A model generated the notes under the pieces. That model was not told where the DNA came from and searched no databases. It was given only the letters and a program-made list of their open reading frames with translations. Positions 21,994 through 31,466 of a stretch of DNA of 64,000 nucleotides are shown here, piece after piece. The DNA is taken from contig CM041465.1 in NCBI GenBank assembly GCA_023213395.1, positions 102,741,741 to 102,805,740 on the forward strand, in the 5' to 3' direction. A program made the position numbers and the translations under genes. The DNA comes from Cycas panzhihuaensis. Its lineage: Eukaryota > Cycadophyta. How positions within the stretch are numbered: position 1 is the first letter of the stretch; every line of letters starts with the position of its first letter.

Positions 21994-22659
21994 TGTTGGG
22001 ACATATTTTGACACACTAGGCTATGTGGACACTAGAGGTAGGTTGTGTAATCATTGAGGTGCAAGTACAGACCGTATGGAGGTACGTATGATGCGGAAAA
22101 GGGAAGAAATCAGCATTTTGGGTACGTATGACAGGCGCATACCTAAACAAGTACACAATACAAAATACATACCATCTGCGGTACGCAAGCAAACAGCAAG
22201 GGTACGCACGGCAAAACCAGACCAATGGATACCTGGGAGGATGACATCAACACCCAAGGACATACGTATGGACATACGGATGGGAAAAGATAACAATTAA
22301 GGAAACTAACCAGTGATTAATAAAGAGGTGCATACAGCTGGAATGTACAGGGAACTAACTAGTGTATACAGTTGGAATGTATAGGGAATACATTCCAGCA
22401 CCTGTTGTATAAAGACTTATTGCTTAATGAAGAAAGAGTTACGTGGAAATAATGATTTTATGTGTTCTATGAGTATTGAATGATGGATATTTACTGTGTA
22501 CTGTATTGTTGTGTGTAATCTATGACCTTATTGCATGGAATTGTGAATAAATTTGTGATGATCTAAGTGAATGAAGCATGTTGACTATATCCTAGATTAG
22601 ACTACCAGTGATACCCTGACAAGTGTACCAATCTCAGTAGGGAGATACCCAAGTCAACA
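21994..22659 (+). repeat. Element D 3' LTR (666 bp)
   Basis: Starts TGTTGGGACATATTTTG and ends AAGTCAACA. It lacks about 200 bp in the middle relative to the 5' LTR (junction near 22330-22375). In the first 320 bp I count about 34 differences from the 5' LTR, mostly transitions and many at CG within GTACG motifs. Confidence 0.9.
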
Positions 22660-22664
22660 AGCAT

Positions 22665-23250
22665 ATATTCACATTCCAAATAAAAAATGGACCAAACTTG
22701 ACAATAAGAGCATAGAATGCATAATGATAGGCTATAGCACCAAATCAAAGGCCAACAGATGCATAGATCCCAAAACAAATAAGATCTATGTTAGTAGGGA
22801 TGTTGTGTTTGATGAAATCCTTGAAAGCAATCAAGGAAAATGTAAAGAAATACAAACAATGACAAAAGTAGTGACTAAACATGTTCCTACGTCTTCAGAT
22901 GTAGACTCTAAAATCACCACAGAAAATATTGATTCAAATACTGAAACTTCTGAAGACCACTCTCTAGAGTATAGACAAGACAACTCTTGCATTCCTGAAG
23001 AACAAGACAACTCTTGTATTCCTAGAGAAGGAGAGCAAAGAATCATATCAAAACAGCAGGCCACAAAAAGGTTACCAAAATGGTATCTTAAAACCGTTGA
23101 AGAAACAAAGGGGGATATCTTCGAGCATAGAACAAGATCTCAAAAGCACCAAGCATTGTTATGCTCAGTCAAACCCACTAGCTATGAAGAAGCTAACCAA
23201 CATTCAGAGTGGAGAACAGCTATGGATGACAAAATGGCTACAATCACTAA
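22665..23250 (+). pseudogene. Element C integrase C-terminal part and linker to RT
   Basis: Directly after the AGCAT duplication, YIHIPNKKWTKLDNKSIEC completes the FGCKA block left at 12303. Then IGYSTKSKANRCIDPKTNKI, VSRDVVFDE, a Thr/Ser/Glu-rich linker, RLPKWYLKTVEETKGDIFEH and TSYEEANQHSEWRTAMDDKM follow, open until 23263. Confidence 0.88.
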
Positions 23251-24671
23251 AAATGGAACTTGAGATCTGGTCAAACTCCTACAAATAAACCCATTGTAAA
23301 CTGCAAATGGATATACAAAATAAAGGAAAAGTCAAATGGAGAGAGTACAAAGCAAGGCTGGTTGCCAAAGGATACACTCAGACTAAAGGCATAGATTATG
23401 AGGAGACATTCTCACTAGTAGCTAAGCTAAATACTATAACAGCAATAATTGCATTAGTTGCACAACAAAAATGGAAAATATTTCAGTTTGATGTAAAAAA
23501 TGTCTTCTTAAATGGAGACTTTAAAGAGGAGGTATATGTGTATCAACCTAAAGGATACTTCAAGCCAGAACAAGAAAATCTAGTATGTAAACTAAAGAAA
23601 GCCCTGTATGAACTCAAACAAGCCCCCAAAGCATGGTATGCAAAATTGGACTAGTATCTTGTTAGCAACAACTATCACAGGTGCGAGTCAGATCCAAGTT
23701 TACATATAAAAATCAATAAGGGACAAATAACAATTATAGTAGTGTATGTAGATGAGATGCTACTTACAGGAAGCAATGTTGATTCAATTACATTCATCAA
23801 AAGTAAGTTGGAGAAAGTTTTTAAAATGACTGACCTTGGAATTCTACACTACTATTTTGGAATTGAGATGACTTAGTTAAAAGACTCCATTATTTTGTCC
23901 CAATCAAAATACATCAGAAACATACTTAGAAAGTACAATATGGAAAATTGTAACAGTTGTGCCACACCTATGGAGATAGGTTGCATACTCAGTTCTGATG
24001 CAAAAGGACAAAAAGTAAATGCAACCACATACGGACAACTAGATGGAAATCTAATCTATCTCACTGCTACTAGACCAGACATAGCCTATTCAGTTGGAGT
24101 TGTCTATGGGTTTATGCAGGAGCCAAAAGTATCACACTGGAATGCAGCAAAACGAATACTCAGATATCTAAAAAGAACTATAAATTTTGGATTGAGTTAT
24201 ACACAAAATAATGTTGTATAGCTGACAAGTTTCAGTGACTCCAATTGGGCAGGAGATAAAACAGAAAGAAATTCCACTACAAGATATTGCTTCACCTTGG
24301 GATCAATAGTTTTTTCTTGGAACAGTAAAAAACAACCCACTATTGCCTTGTCATCCACAGAAGTTGAATACAAATTAGCTGCTAGTGCAACATGCGAAGC
24401 AATCTAGATCAGACAATTGTTGAAGGACTTGGGACAAGAACAGAAGTTGCCAACCGTCTTGTATTGTAACAATCAAAGCACAATCAAGATGACCAAAAAT
24501 CTTGTTTTTCATGCAAGGATGAAACACATAGAGGTTCATCATCACTTTATAAGGGAGAAAGTTCAAAGCAAGGAGATAGAACAAACATCAGATATATTTA
24601 CAAAGCCATTGAACAAAGACAAATTTAAGTTCTTCAGAGATAGGTTAGGAATAAAGGAGATAAAACATTAA
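23251..24671 (+). pseudogene. Element C reverse transcriptase and RNase H
   Basis: YKARLVAKGYTQTKGIDYEE, FQFDVKNVFLNGDFKEEVYV, LYELKQAPKAWYAKLD, then the active site VVYVDEMLLTG: the second catalytic Asp of YVDD is Glu (23751-23756), enough to kill RT. KMTDLGILHYYFGIEM, QSKYIRNILRKYN, LIYLTATRPDIAYSVGVV, HWNAAKRILRYLKRT follow. RNase H: SDSNWAGDKTERNSTTRYC, WNSKKQPTIALSSTEVEYK, FHARMKHIEVHHHFIREKVQ, SDIFTKPLNKDKFKFFRDRL, ending IKEIKH before the purine tract. About five in-frame stops and a frameshift near 23300. Confidence 0.9.
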
Positions 24672-24678
24672 GAGAGGG

Positions 24679-24870
24679 TGTTAAGAATAATATTTTATCT
24701 AGGTCTTAGATCATTATTGTAAGGGTTATGTGTCATAAACCCCTTTCTGTATTCTTGTGACAAGTGGTGCTCATGCATCAAGTGGTTTCCAAGATTCTTA
24801 TTTATTGTACGCTATTTATAAACGACTTTCCCTCATTAATGATCAATGAATACTTTTGTGAAATTTGACA
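24679..24870 (+). repeat. Element C 3' LTR with polypurine tract
   Basis: TGTTAAGAATAATATT to AAATTTGACA, 192 bp, preceded by AAGAGAGGG (24670-24678). The AGCAG target copy follows at 24871-24875. Confidence 0.92.
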
Positions 24871-25246
24871 AGCAGTAGTACAATGGTTCATTCATCAAAA
24901 TTTAAAAAGAAAACACCAAATAATCCTTCCAAGCAGTAATAGCAAAAACAATTCACAAACATTAAAACATGATATCATTTGCAAACATTGTAGTAGAAAA
25001 AAGCATTTAGAGAAACAATGATGGAAGAAGATAGTAGATAAAAAGAAAAATACTTTTGCTTTCTCTACAAATGATGATGACAAAGTGTGTTTTTAACATT
25101 ACAAATCCAAATGTATGCGACTGGTATGTAGACTCAGGTTTATCTAAACATATCACTTATCGCAAGCATTGGATTGAAGACTTGGAAGCTTGTTAACTTC
25201 CTGCCACTGTACTTGGCGACAATAGTCAACATTAGGTTATGGGATG
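24871..25246 (+). pseudogene. Element X gag zinc knuckle and protease start
   Basis: Continues X after the AGCAG duplication. A CCHC knuckle reads CKHCSRKKHLEKQ with the last Cys changed to TGA (24980-25021). Then DWYVDSGLSKHITYRKHW: the copia protease DSG is intact (about 25131-25139). ATVLGDNSQHxVMGC leads to the ggatg target (25242-25246) where element E is inserted. Confidence 0.82.
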
Positions 25247-25448
25247 TGTTAAGAATCAGACCCTCAATTAATGAAGAAGGATGCAATGTCACTTGATTAT
25301 TGATGGAGGGAAACGTCCTTTATATATAATAGATTTTGTAACCATTACACAGTTATTACATTAAATATATGAATTAAATGTAATGAGGGTCTAAACACAT
25401 TGTCCCCCCTTCTTTAATGATCCTAGGATAAAACATTGCATTCCAACA
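25247..25448 (-). repeat. Element E 3' LTR
   Basis: Plus strand runs TGTTAAGAATCAGACCC to GCATTCCAACA; the adjoining CCCTCTCTTAA is the complement of the polypurine tract. It shares the ATGTTTTATC(C)TAGG block with the LTRs of C and I, so these three copia families are related. Confidence 0.92.
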
Positions 25449-25455
25449 CCCTCTC

Positions 25456-26985
25456 TTAATGTTTTATCCTTTTTAGTTCTAATCTTTCTCTGAGAGTTTG
25501 AAATTTCTCTCTCCCAAGAGATTTTGTCAAGATATCTACAACTTGATCTGTTGTTAGGCAATATGTCAAATCAATTTCTTTACTTTGCACATTTTCTCGA
25601 ATGAAATGATGATACACTTCTATGTGCTTTGTTCGTGCATGCAAAACCTGGTTCTTGGTCAACTTAATTGCACTCTAATTATCACAAAGCAACGTTGTTG
25701 GCTCTTGTTGCAGTTGGTTCATGTCTCTTAGCAGTTGTCTGAGCCAGAGAGCTTCGCATGTTGCACTGACAATTGATTTGTATTCTACTTTAGTTGAAGA
25801 GAGCGCAACAGTAGGTTGCTTCTTGCTACACCATGCAATGGCAGCTGATCCCGGGAAGAAACAATATCCACTAGTGGATTTTCTAGTATTTTTATCTCCT
25901 GCCCTGTCAAAGTCGCAATACCCAATCAGTTCAGTCAACTCTTCTTTGTTATATACCAGTTTTAGATCTATTGTTCCTTTTAGGTATCTGAGTATTCTTT
26001 TTGCAACCTTCCAATGCTTCAAATTTGGCTCCTGCATGTATTTGGAAATCAGACCTACTGAATGTGAGATGTCAGCTCTTGTGGGAGTGAGATAAATAAG
26101 ACTCTCGATCAGCTGCCTATAAAGTGTGCAACCAACAAAATGCTCCCCTTCTTCTAGGATTAGATTACAGTTTATTTCCATAGGTGTTGCACATTCATTT
26201 CAGTTCTCCATTTGGAATTTAGTTAGCAAATCCCTGATGCATTTGCCTTGTGAGAGTGCAATATACTTTTCATTTTGTTCAATTTCTATTCCCAGATAAT
26301 AGTTCAAAGAACCTAAGTCAGTCATTCCAAAATCCTTTTCCAACTAACCTTTTATATTTGAGATAGACTTGGTGTCATCTCTAGTGAGTATCATGTCATC
26401 AACATAGACCACTACAACTGAAATTGTTCCATTATTTCTTTTAATATAGAGACTGGAATCAAAGTTGCACCTTTGGAAGCCATATTAAGACAGATGTTCA
26501 TCCAGCTTAGCGTACCAAGCTCTAGGGGCCTACTTCAACTGATACAGTGCCTTTTTGAGTTTACATACCAGGTGTTCTTGTCCTAACTGAACCTAGCCTT
26601 CGAGTTGCTGCATGTAAACTTCTTCTTCCAGTTCTCCATTTAAAAAGGCACTTTTAACATCCAACTGGTAAATTTTCCAATTATTCTGGGCTACCAATGT
26701 TATCACTGTTCGAACTGTATTCATTTTTGCCACAGATGAGAATGTCTCATCAAAGTCAATTCCAGCGGTCTAAGTGTATCCTTTTGCCACAAGTCTTGCT
26801 CTGAATTTTCCTATTTTTCCATCTGCACCCTCTTTTATTTTGTACACCCACTTGCAATTGACCACTGGCTTATTGAAGGGCAATTCTGCCAGGTCCCAAG
26901 TATGATTTTTGGCAATGGCATCCATCTTTGTATCCATGGATGCTCTCCACTCTGCATGCTCTTTTGCTTCTTCAAATGATTATGG
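25456..26985 (-). pseudogene. Element E reverse transcriptase and RNase H
   Basis: Minus-strand reading: EEAKEHAEWRASMDTKMDAI, CKWVYKIKEGADGKIGKFRA, RLVAKGYT-stop, DETFSSVAKMNTVRTVITLV, QLDVKSAFLNGELEEEVYMQ, HLVCKLKKALYQLK-stop-APRAWYAKLDEHL and the intact active site VVYVDDMILT (complement near 26395-26406). Then KDFGMTDLGSLNYYLGIEIE, a stop, TLYRQLIESLIYLTPTRADI, HWKVAKRILRYLKGTID. RNase H follows with YCDFDRAGDKNTRKSTSGYC, WCSKKQPTVALSSTKVEYK, a stop near 25675, LHARTKHIEVYHHFIRENVQ and VDILTKSLGREKFQ to 25456. This is the only minus-strand RT in the window with a perfect YVDD. Confidence 0.9.
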
Positions 26986-28124
26986 TTGTAGTCTATTAAA
27001 GAGTGCTTGATGTTGTTGACTTCTGGTCCTGTGTGCGAATATATCTCCTTTTCCTTCCTCTATGGTTTTGATGTACCATTTTGGCACCTTTTTCTGTGGT
27101 GCTTCAAAAGTTGATTCTTCTGATGAAGGTTCTTCTTCAATGTGAGGAGTAGATTCTGATTCTTCTAACTCAGTTTTTGTGGTCACTCCTGATTCTTCAC
27201 CAAACTATTCTTCTTGAGGTTCAATTCTAGATACTCCTTCAATTGTTTGTATTGAAGACTTAACCTCGGACGGAATTTCTTCATTAAAGACTACATCCCT
27301 ACTTATATAGATTTTATTGGTCTTGGGATCTATGCATTTGTACCCTTTTGAGTTTTTACTATATCCCACCATGACACATTCTATGCATTTTGAATCCAGT
27401 TTTGTCCTATTTTTATCTGGAATATGTACAAAGGCCTGACTACCAAAGATTCTTAGGTTACTTACATTAGGCTTCCTTCCAATCCAAGCTTCTTCAGGTG
27501 TTATATGTTGCAGCGTTGTTGTTGGACTTTGATTGATTATATAGCAAGTTGTACTTACTGCCTCCACCCAATAAGTTCTCAAGACTTGTTTTTCATGGAT
27601 CATGCCTTGAGCCATTTCCATTATGGTTCTATTCTTTCATTCAGCTACACCGTTTGACTAAGGTGTATAAGGGGTTGTGAACTGTCTTCGAATGCCCCTA
27701 GCGTTGCAAAAGTCAAAAAAAAAATTGGGATATATTCCCCTCCATTATCTGACCTGATACATTTAATTTTACATTCTGATTCTAATTCTACTTTAGCTTT
27801 GAATTCTTTAAATGTATCAAACACATCTGACTTATTATGAATAGAATTCACCCACACTTTTCTGGTGAAGTCATCAATGAAAGTTAAGAAATATCTAGAA
27901 CCATTTACAGACAGAGGTATTAGAGGACCACACAAGTCTGTGTGTATTAGCTCTAGTTTCTCTTGAGCATGTCGTTCATTAGTTCTAAAAGGAAAACGAT
28001 GTTGTTTTCCACATTGATAGCCTTTGCAAACAAAATTCTCTGATGAGATAGAGGGAAGACCATTTACTACATTGTTCTTCTTCATCATTTCTAATTTATC
28101 TAAGGGGAGGTGTCCATACTTCAA
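26986..28124 (-). pseudogene. Element E integrase
   Basis: From 28124: MKYGHLPLDKLEMMKKNNVV, VCKGYQCGKQHRFPF (first Cys pair altered by a Tyr insertion-like change), LELIHTDLCGPL (first Asp), FLTFIDDFTRKVW, IRSDNGGEY (second Asp), then a frameshift in a poly-A/T run (27714-27724). The third residue survives as GVAE followed by a stop where Arg is usual. 27621-27205 continues MEMAQGMIHEKQ, EEAWIGRKPNVSNLRIFG, VGYSKNSKGYKCIDP, VSRDVVFNEE-type blocks. 27186-26980 holds the KVPKWYIKTIEEGKGDIF linker to RT. Confidence 0.88.
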
Positions 28125-28319
28125 ATGCTACACACTATTATTATTGAAATTTACAGTAGAGAATGCTTTTACATCTATGTTTGGATCAACAAGAATGGAC
28201 AACAATTTGTACAGGTCATTGTATTTCACTCCCTTAGCAATAACACCTCCATTTTTCATGCCCAACACATAGCACATCCCCCTTTCGTCAAAAATGGTCC
28301 TCAAGCCCTTGTTGCTTAG

Positions 28320-28620
28320 TTAAGATACTGACAGGAGATTCATCTTGAGTTTAGGTACAAAGAGTAGATTATCGATTTTCTTCACAAAACCTTGCAGATT
28401 TACAACAATAGTTCCTACTCCTTCAGTGGTCAAAGGGTACTTATCTCCAAGCTCGACAGCCTTTGATGAATAGGTTTTAATTGACTCAAGCCAATCGTTT
28501 TTGTTCGTCATGTGCCTTGATGCTCTTCAGTCAATGAACCATACATCAGAGCCATGAAGACTTGTTGGCCAGGCAACAACGAAAGTTGTTTCTTCTTCCT
28601 CTTCCTCTAAGTGTTCTTTA
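28320..28620 (-). pseudogene. Element E protease
   Basis: The active site reads WFID-stop-RASRHMT, the copia DSGASRHMT with Ser-Gly lost (TGA at about 28528). Downstream GTIVVNLQGFVKKIDNLLFV and PKLKMNLLSVS are the typical protease C-terminal blocks, open 28511-28320. Between 28319 and 28125 the frame is broken by several stops in the pre-integrase region. Confidence 0.82.
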
Positions 28621-28676
28621 TTGTAGTTGTCGACCGGTCTCTTCCCTCTCTAAATCTCTTCTCTTTACTGATGGCA

Positions 28677-29524
28677 CTAGTATGGATAGTGTCCCGATTG
28701 TCCGCAGTGATAGCAGACATCAAACATTCGACATTGGCTTGAAAAGTGACCATGTTTGCCACAGTTGAAGTAGACCTGAGCATCTCTTGGAGTATACATG
28801 CAACTGCGACCACAGTTTTCTAACCATATTTTGCGCGAAGGAGTTTTGGACTTAGATGTGCGCCCTCTGCCTCTAAATCGACCTCTTCCTCTTGAGCCTC
28901 CTATGTTTAATTTTGTTACAAAGGCATCTTCTATTTCATCTTCATATCTTTTGTTCCTTTGTTCTTTTCTCAGCAGCATACATGTCAGTTCATCAAGTGA
29001 CATTTCTTCAATTATACTAGTATTGGTAATTGTATTAATGGTTACATCAAAGGCCTTGGGAAGTTTTCTTGCTACCATTATAACAATTTCTTTTTCTGAA
29101 ATGGTTGCTCTAGTACTAAGTTCATTCTGGATAGTGGTAACCTTGTGAATGAAGTCGGCCACAGTATCTGTTTCTTTCATAACCAATTTAAACAGTTCCT
29201 CTTTCAGAGTAATAACCCTTGCTCTATTCTTTTGGGCATAGAGATTTTTTAGGGTTTTCCAAATTTGAGAGCAAGTATTTGATTTATTTGTGTATATCAA
29301 TAAGTATCAGAGACAGACAGTTTTAACGTTATTACTCCTACATTATTCCTTTCTTTCCAATTTTTCTGAGCATCACCTTCAGCTTCAGGCATTGTTTCAT
29401 TTCCTATGGTCAAGTCCCATGCATTTTTTGCACGTAAGAGGGCTTCCATTTTGATTCTCCATACATGATAGTTATTCCTAGCCAATTTATCTGTGTCATT
29501 AAGGCCCAGAATCAAAGATGCCAT
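28677..29524 (-). pseudogene. Element E gag
   Basis: ATG at 29524 gives MASLILGLNDTDKLARNNYH, open to 29297. After a one-base frameshift it is open again 29300-28677 with IWKTLKNLYAQKNRARVITL, TVADFIHKVTTIQNEL, LPKAFDVTINTITNT, LLRKEQRNKRYEDEIE and a Gly/Arg-rich RGRGRFRGRGRTSK tract. The first knuckle reads YFNCGKHGHFSSQC (outer Cys changed to Tyr); the second begins CYHCGQSGHYPY and is cut by the stop. This is the same gag type as C and I. Confidence 0.87.
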
Positions 29525-29886
29525 GATTAAACTAGTTGGAGGCAGATTCAAGAAGATTGACAAGGTCAAAAAGGTGAATATCAGAGGGACTGCTCCAAAT
29601 GACTTCGACCCAATTGGGAAAGTTGACGCCCTCGATGAGATCTACTTGCTGGCCAAATTTCATTGAATTCTGACAACTTTGAAAAATTCAGCCCGTACAA
29701 GTCCATACAGGTCTGTATAGGACGAGAAAATGCAGTCCTTTTTCTTTTCTAGTCTCCAATCTCTTATTTGATGATTTGAATTGCTCTATATCTCTCAAGA
29801 GAACAATTGTACTTTAATAATTTCAGTTACGTCAAAGGTCCTCAGACAAATTCCGTCAAATGATCAGAGTTCCTGCTTTGATACCA
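29525..29886 (-). other. Element E leader with PBS
   Basis: Minus-strand leader between PBS (complement of 29872-29886, TGGTATCAAAGCAGG) and the gag ATG. No ORF recognised. Confidence 0.75.
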
Positions 29887-30088
29887 TGTTAAGAATCAGA
29901 CCCTTAATTAATGAAGAAGGATGGAACTTCACTTGATTATTGATGGAGGGAAACCTCCTTTATATACAACAGATTTTGTAACCGTTACACAGTTATTACA
30001 TTAAATATATGAATTAAATGTAATAAGGGTCTAAACACATTGTCCCCCCTTTTTTAATGATCCTAGGATAAAACATTACATTCTAACA
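29887..30088 (-). repeat. Element E 5' LTR
   Basis: Plus strand TGTTAAGAATCAGACCC to ACATTCTAACA, 202 bp, the same length as its partner. The GGATG target copy follows (30089-30093). Confidence 0.92.
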
Positions 30089-30611
30089 GGATGTAGCACC
30101 GTCAGTATTCACTAACTTGAATATGGAGCATTCAAGGTCTCAATTGTTTTGCCTGTATCCTTCTTGAAATACAATTTGCTTTATGTTAGTTGTATTACTA
30201 AAAAAAACATTAAAGTAGAGTTCAATAAGTCAAAGTGTCTAATGAAAAAAGAAGATGTTGTAATAGCTCAAGGTGTTCAAAAGAATGGTGTTTATAAATT
30301 CTCTAGAACATATGAGCACAGTCTTGTTGCATGTAATTATGTTGACATTTTATGACATGATCGTTATGGTCATTTGAATTACTCTAGTTTTTAGTTTATG
30401 AATAGATTGAGAATAGTAGTTGAAGCTTATGGAGCATCTCCACTTGGAAAACAACATCGAGAACCTTTCCAAGTGTCCAAGTGGCGAGCTAAGGAAAAGT
30501 TAGGGTTGATTCACTCTAACTTATGTGAGCCTATTTCACCATCTTCATATGGAGGAGGACAGTATCTCATCACTTTTATTGATGACTATACCATAAAATG
30601 TTGGGTATATC
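30089..30611 (+). pseudogene. Element X protease end and integrase start
   Basis: After the GGATG copy, X's frame resumes after VMGC. An open run from 30149 has FLKYNLLYVSCITKKNIKVE (usually LLSVSQ), ...DVVIAQGVQKNGVYKFSRTY. From 30398 the pre-integrase region follows: GKQHREPFQVSKWRAKEKLG, LIHSNLCEPISPSSYGGGQY (first catalytic Asp changed to Asn) and FIDDYTIKCWVYLL, cut at ATATC (30607-30611) by solo LTR S. Confidence 0.8.
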
Positions 30612-31466
30612 TGTTGACTGCTAGGGTGCCTTATTGCACTCACAAGACACCCCTTGCTCACTTGTCAAGGTTACACAAAAGCTATAGTCTAGTTTTAGGA
30701 CACCGTCAACATGGTTATTCATATACATTCCATATATAATTCACGTAATGGTACACGAAGATGTAAATCAATACATACTTCAAAGAAATCATCATTACAA
30801 CATCAAGAACACACCAATTTCCACGTAACTCTTCCTTTTATTAATTCAACATTCATTTACACAAGGGTGGAATGCATTCTCGAGCATTCCAAAGAAAGAT
30901 ACGCCCTTCTGTTACATATGCGTACCAGATGGTACTTATCATACATTCATGCTCCAATCCTACCGTCATGCGACTGCCTCCTGCACTTTTGCACTGCGTG
31001 ATATCTCGGCTCTCACCCCGAGAGTATACAATATGATTGACTCACTCGGCTCTCACATCGAATGGTCCTCAAAGCACCATTAAATATGTCCCTTTGATGC
31101 CTTTTGATGAAAGGTTATGACCCAAAGTCATAACCATACCTTTTGTTACCAAGGTACCCTTTCACTTTAATCATTAGTTATACACTTTAACTAATGTCTC
31201 TTTAGGTCCGCACGTCGTCTGGCGCCTTCCCGTGCCTCCACCGTCACGCATCTTGTCATGCGCGCATCGCCACGCTCGTTCCTGCTCACATCGGCACGAT
31301 TCGTGGTACGTATTCGCCGTGCACGCACCGTCATACGCACCTGCATGTTGGTTTTCCACCGCTTCGCCTCGCGCATTCTCGTATGGTCCGTACTTGCATT
31401 CCTTTGGTCAATACAAGCCTGTATTCCGTCTTCCTCAAGGCCTATGTGTCACAATATGTCCCAACA
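30612..31466 (-). mobile_element. Solo LTR S (855 bp) of the D-type gypsy family
   Basis: The plus strand starts TGTTGACTGCTAGGG and ends AATATGTCCCAACA; reversed, it begins TGTTGGGACATATTGTGACA and ends AGTCAACA, as D's LTR does. The target duplication ATATC flanks it exactly (30607-30611, 31467-31471). There is no internal region, so it arose by recombination between two LTRs. A CG-rich block around 31200-31400 corresponds to the motif-dense first third of D's LTR. Length is close to D's 864 bp. Open frames within it have no domains. Confidence 0.88.

Larger units (their letters stand above)
12304..22659 (+). mobile_element. Element D: complete Tat-like Ty3/gypsy retrotransposon nested in C
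   Basis: 5' LTR 12304-13167 and 3' LTR 21994-22659, both starting TGTTGGGACATATTTT and ending AGTCAGCA/AGTCAACA, with the exact target duplication AGCAT (12299-12303, 22660-22664). The order gag, protease, RT, RNase H, integrase is Ty3/gypsy. Beyond this, D has an additional gag-like domain between protease and RT, an internal tandem array, and a third ORF before the 3' LTR. The PBS after the 5' LTR (TTGGTTCCGTTGCC) looks like a decayed Tat/Athila-type tRNA-Asp site. Stops are frequent in pol and key active-site residues are lost. Relatives in this window are F, K and solo LTR S. Confidence 0.93.
9434..24870 (+). mobile_element. Element C: complete Ty1/copia retrotransposon, interrupted by gypsy D
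   Basis: Bounded by 192-bp LTRs (9434-9625, 24679-24870) with the exact target duplication AGCAG (9429-9433, 24871-24875). A PBS TGGCATTAGAACAGGC starts at 9626 and the polypurine tract AAGAGAGGG ends at 24678. Domain order is gag, protease, integrase, RT, RNase H. Without the nested gypsy (12304-22659 plus one AGCAT) it would be about 5.1 kb, a normal copia length. LTRs differ at about 12 of 192 sites by eye. Its LTR is the same family as that of element I (57943-58168). Several stops, and YVDD changed to YVDE, show it is dead. Confidence 0.93.
25247..30088 (-). mobile_element. Element E: complete Ty1/copia retrotransposon
   Basis: Two 202-bp LTRs (25247-25448, 29887-30088), exact target duplication GGATG (25242-25246, 30089-30093), a minus-strand PBS TGGTATCAAAGCAGG next to the 5' LTR (complement at 29872-29886) and purine tract TTAAGAGAGGG next to the 3' LTR. 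The order on the minus strand is gag, protease, integrase, RT, RNase H, 4.8 kb in total. LTRs differ at about 12 sites by eye (6%). RT keeps YVDD. Fewer than about 20 disabling changes were seen, but protease and several frames are broken. Confidence 0.94.

Noticed and set aside
22051-22300. ORFs on both strands near the start of D's 3' LTR
   Set aside because: They lie in LTR sequence, recur in the 5' LTR at 12361-12610, and follow the repeated GTAC words.
28798-29148. Plus-strand ORF of 116 codons, Ser/Leu-rich
   Set aside because: Antisense of element E gag.
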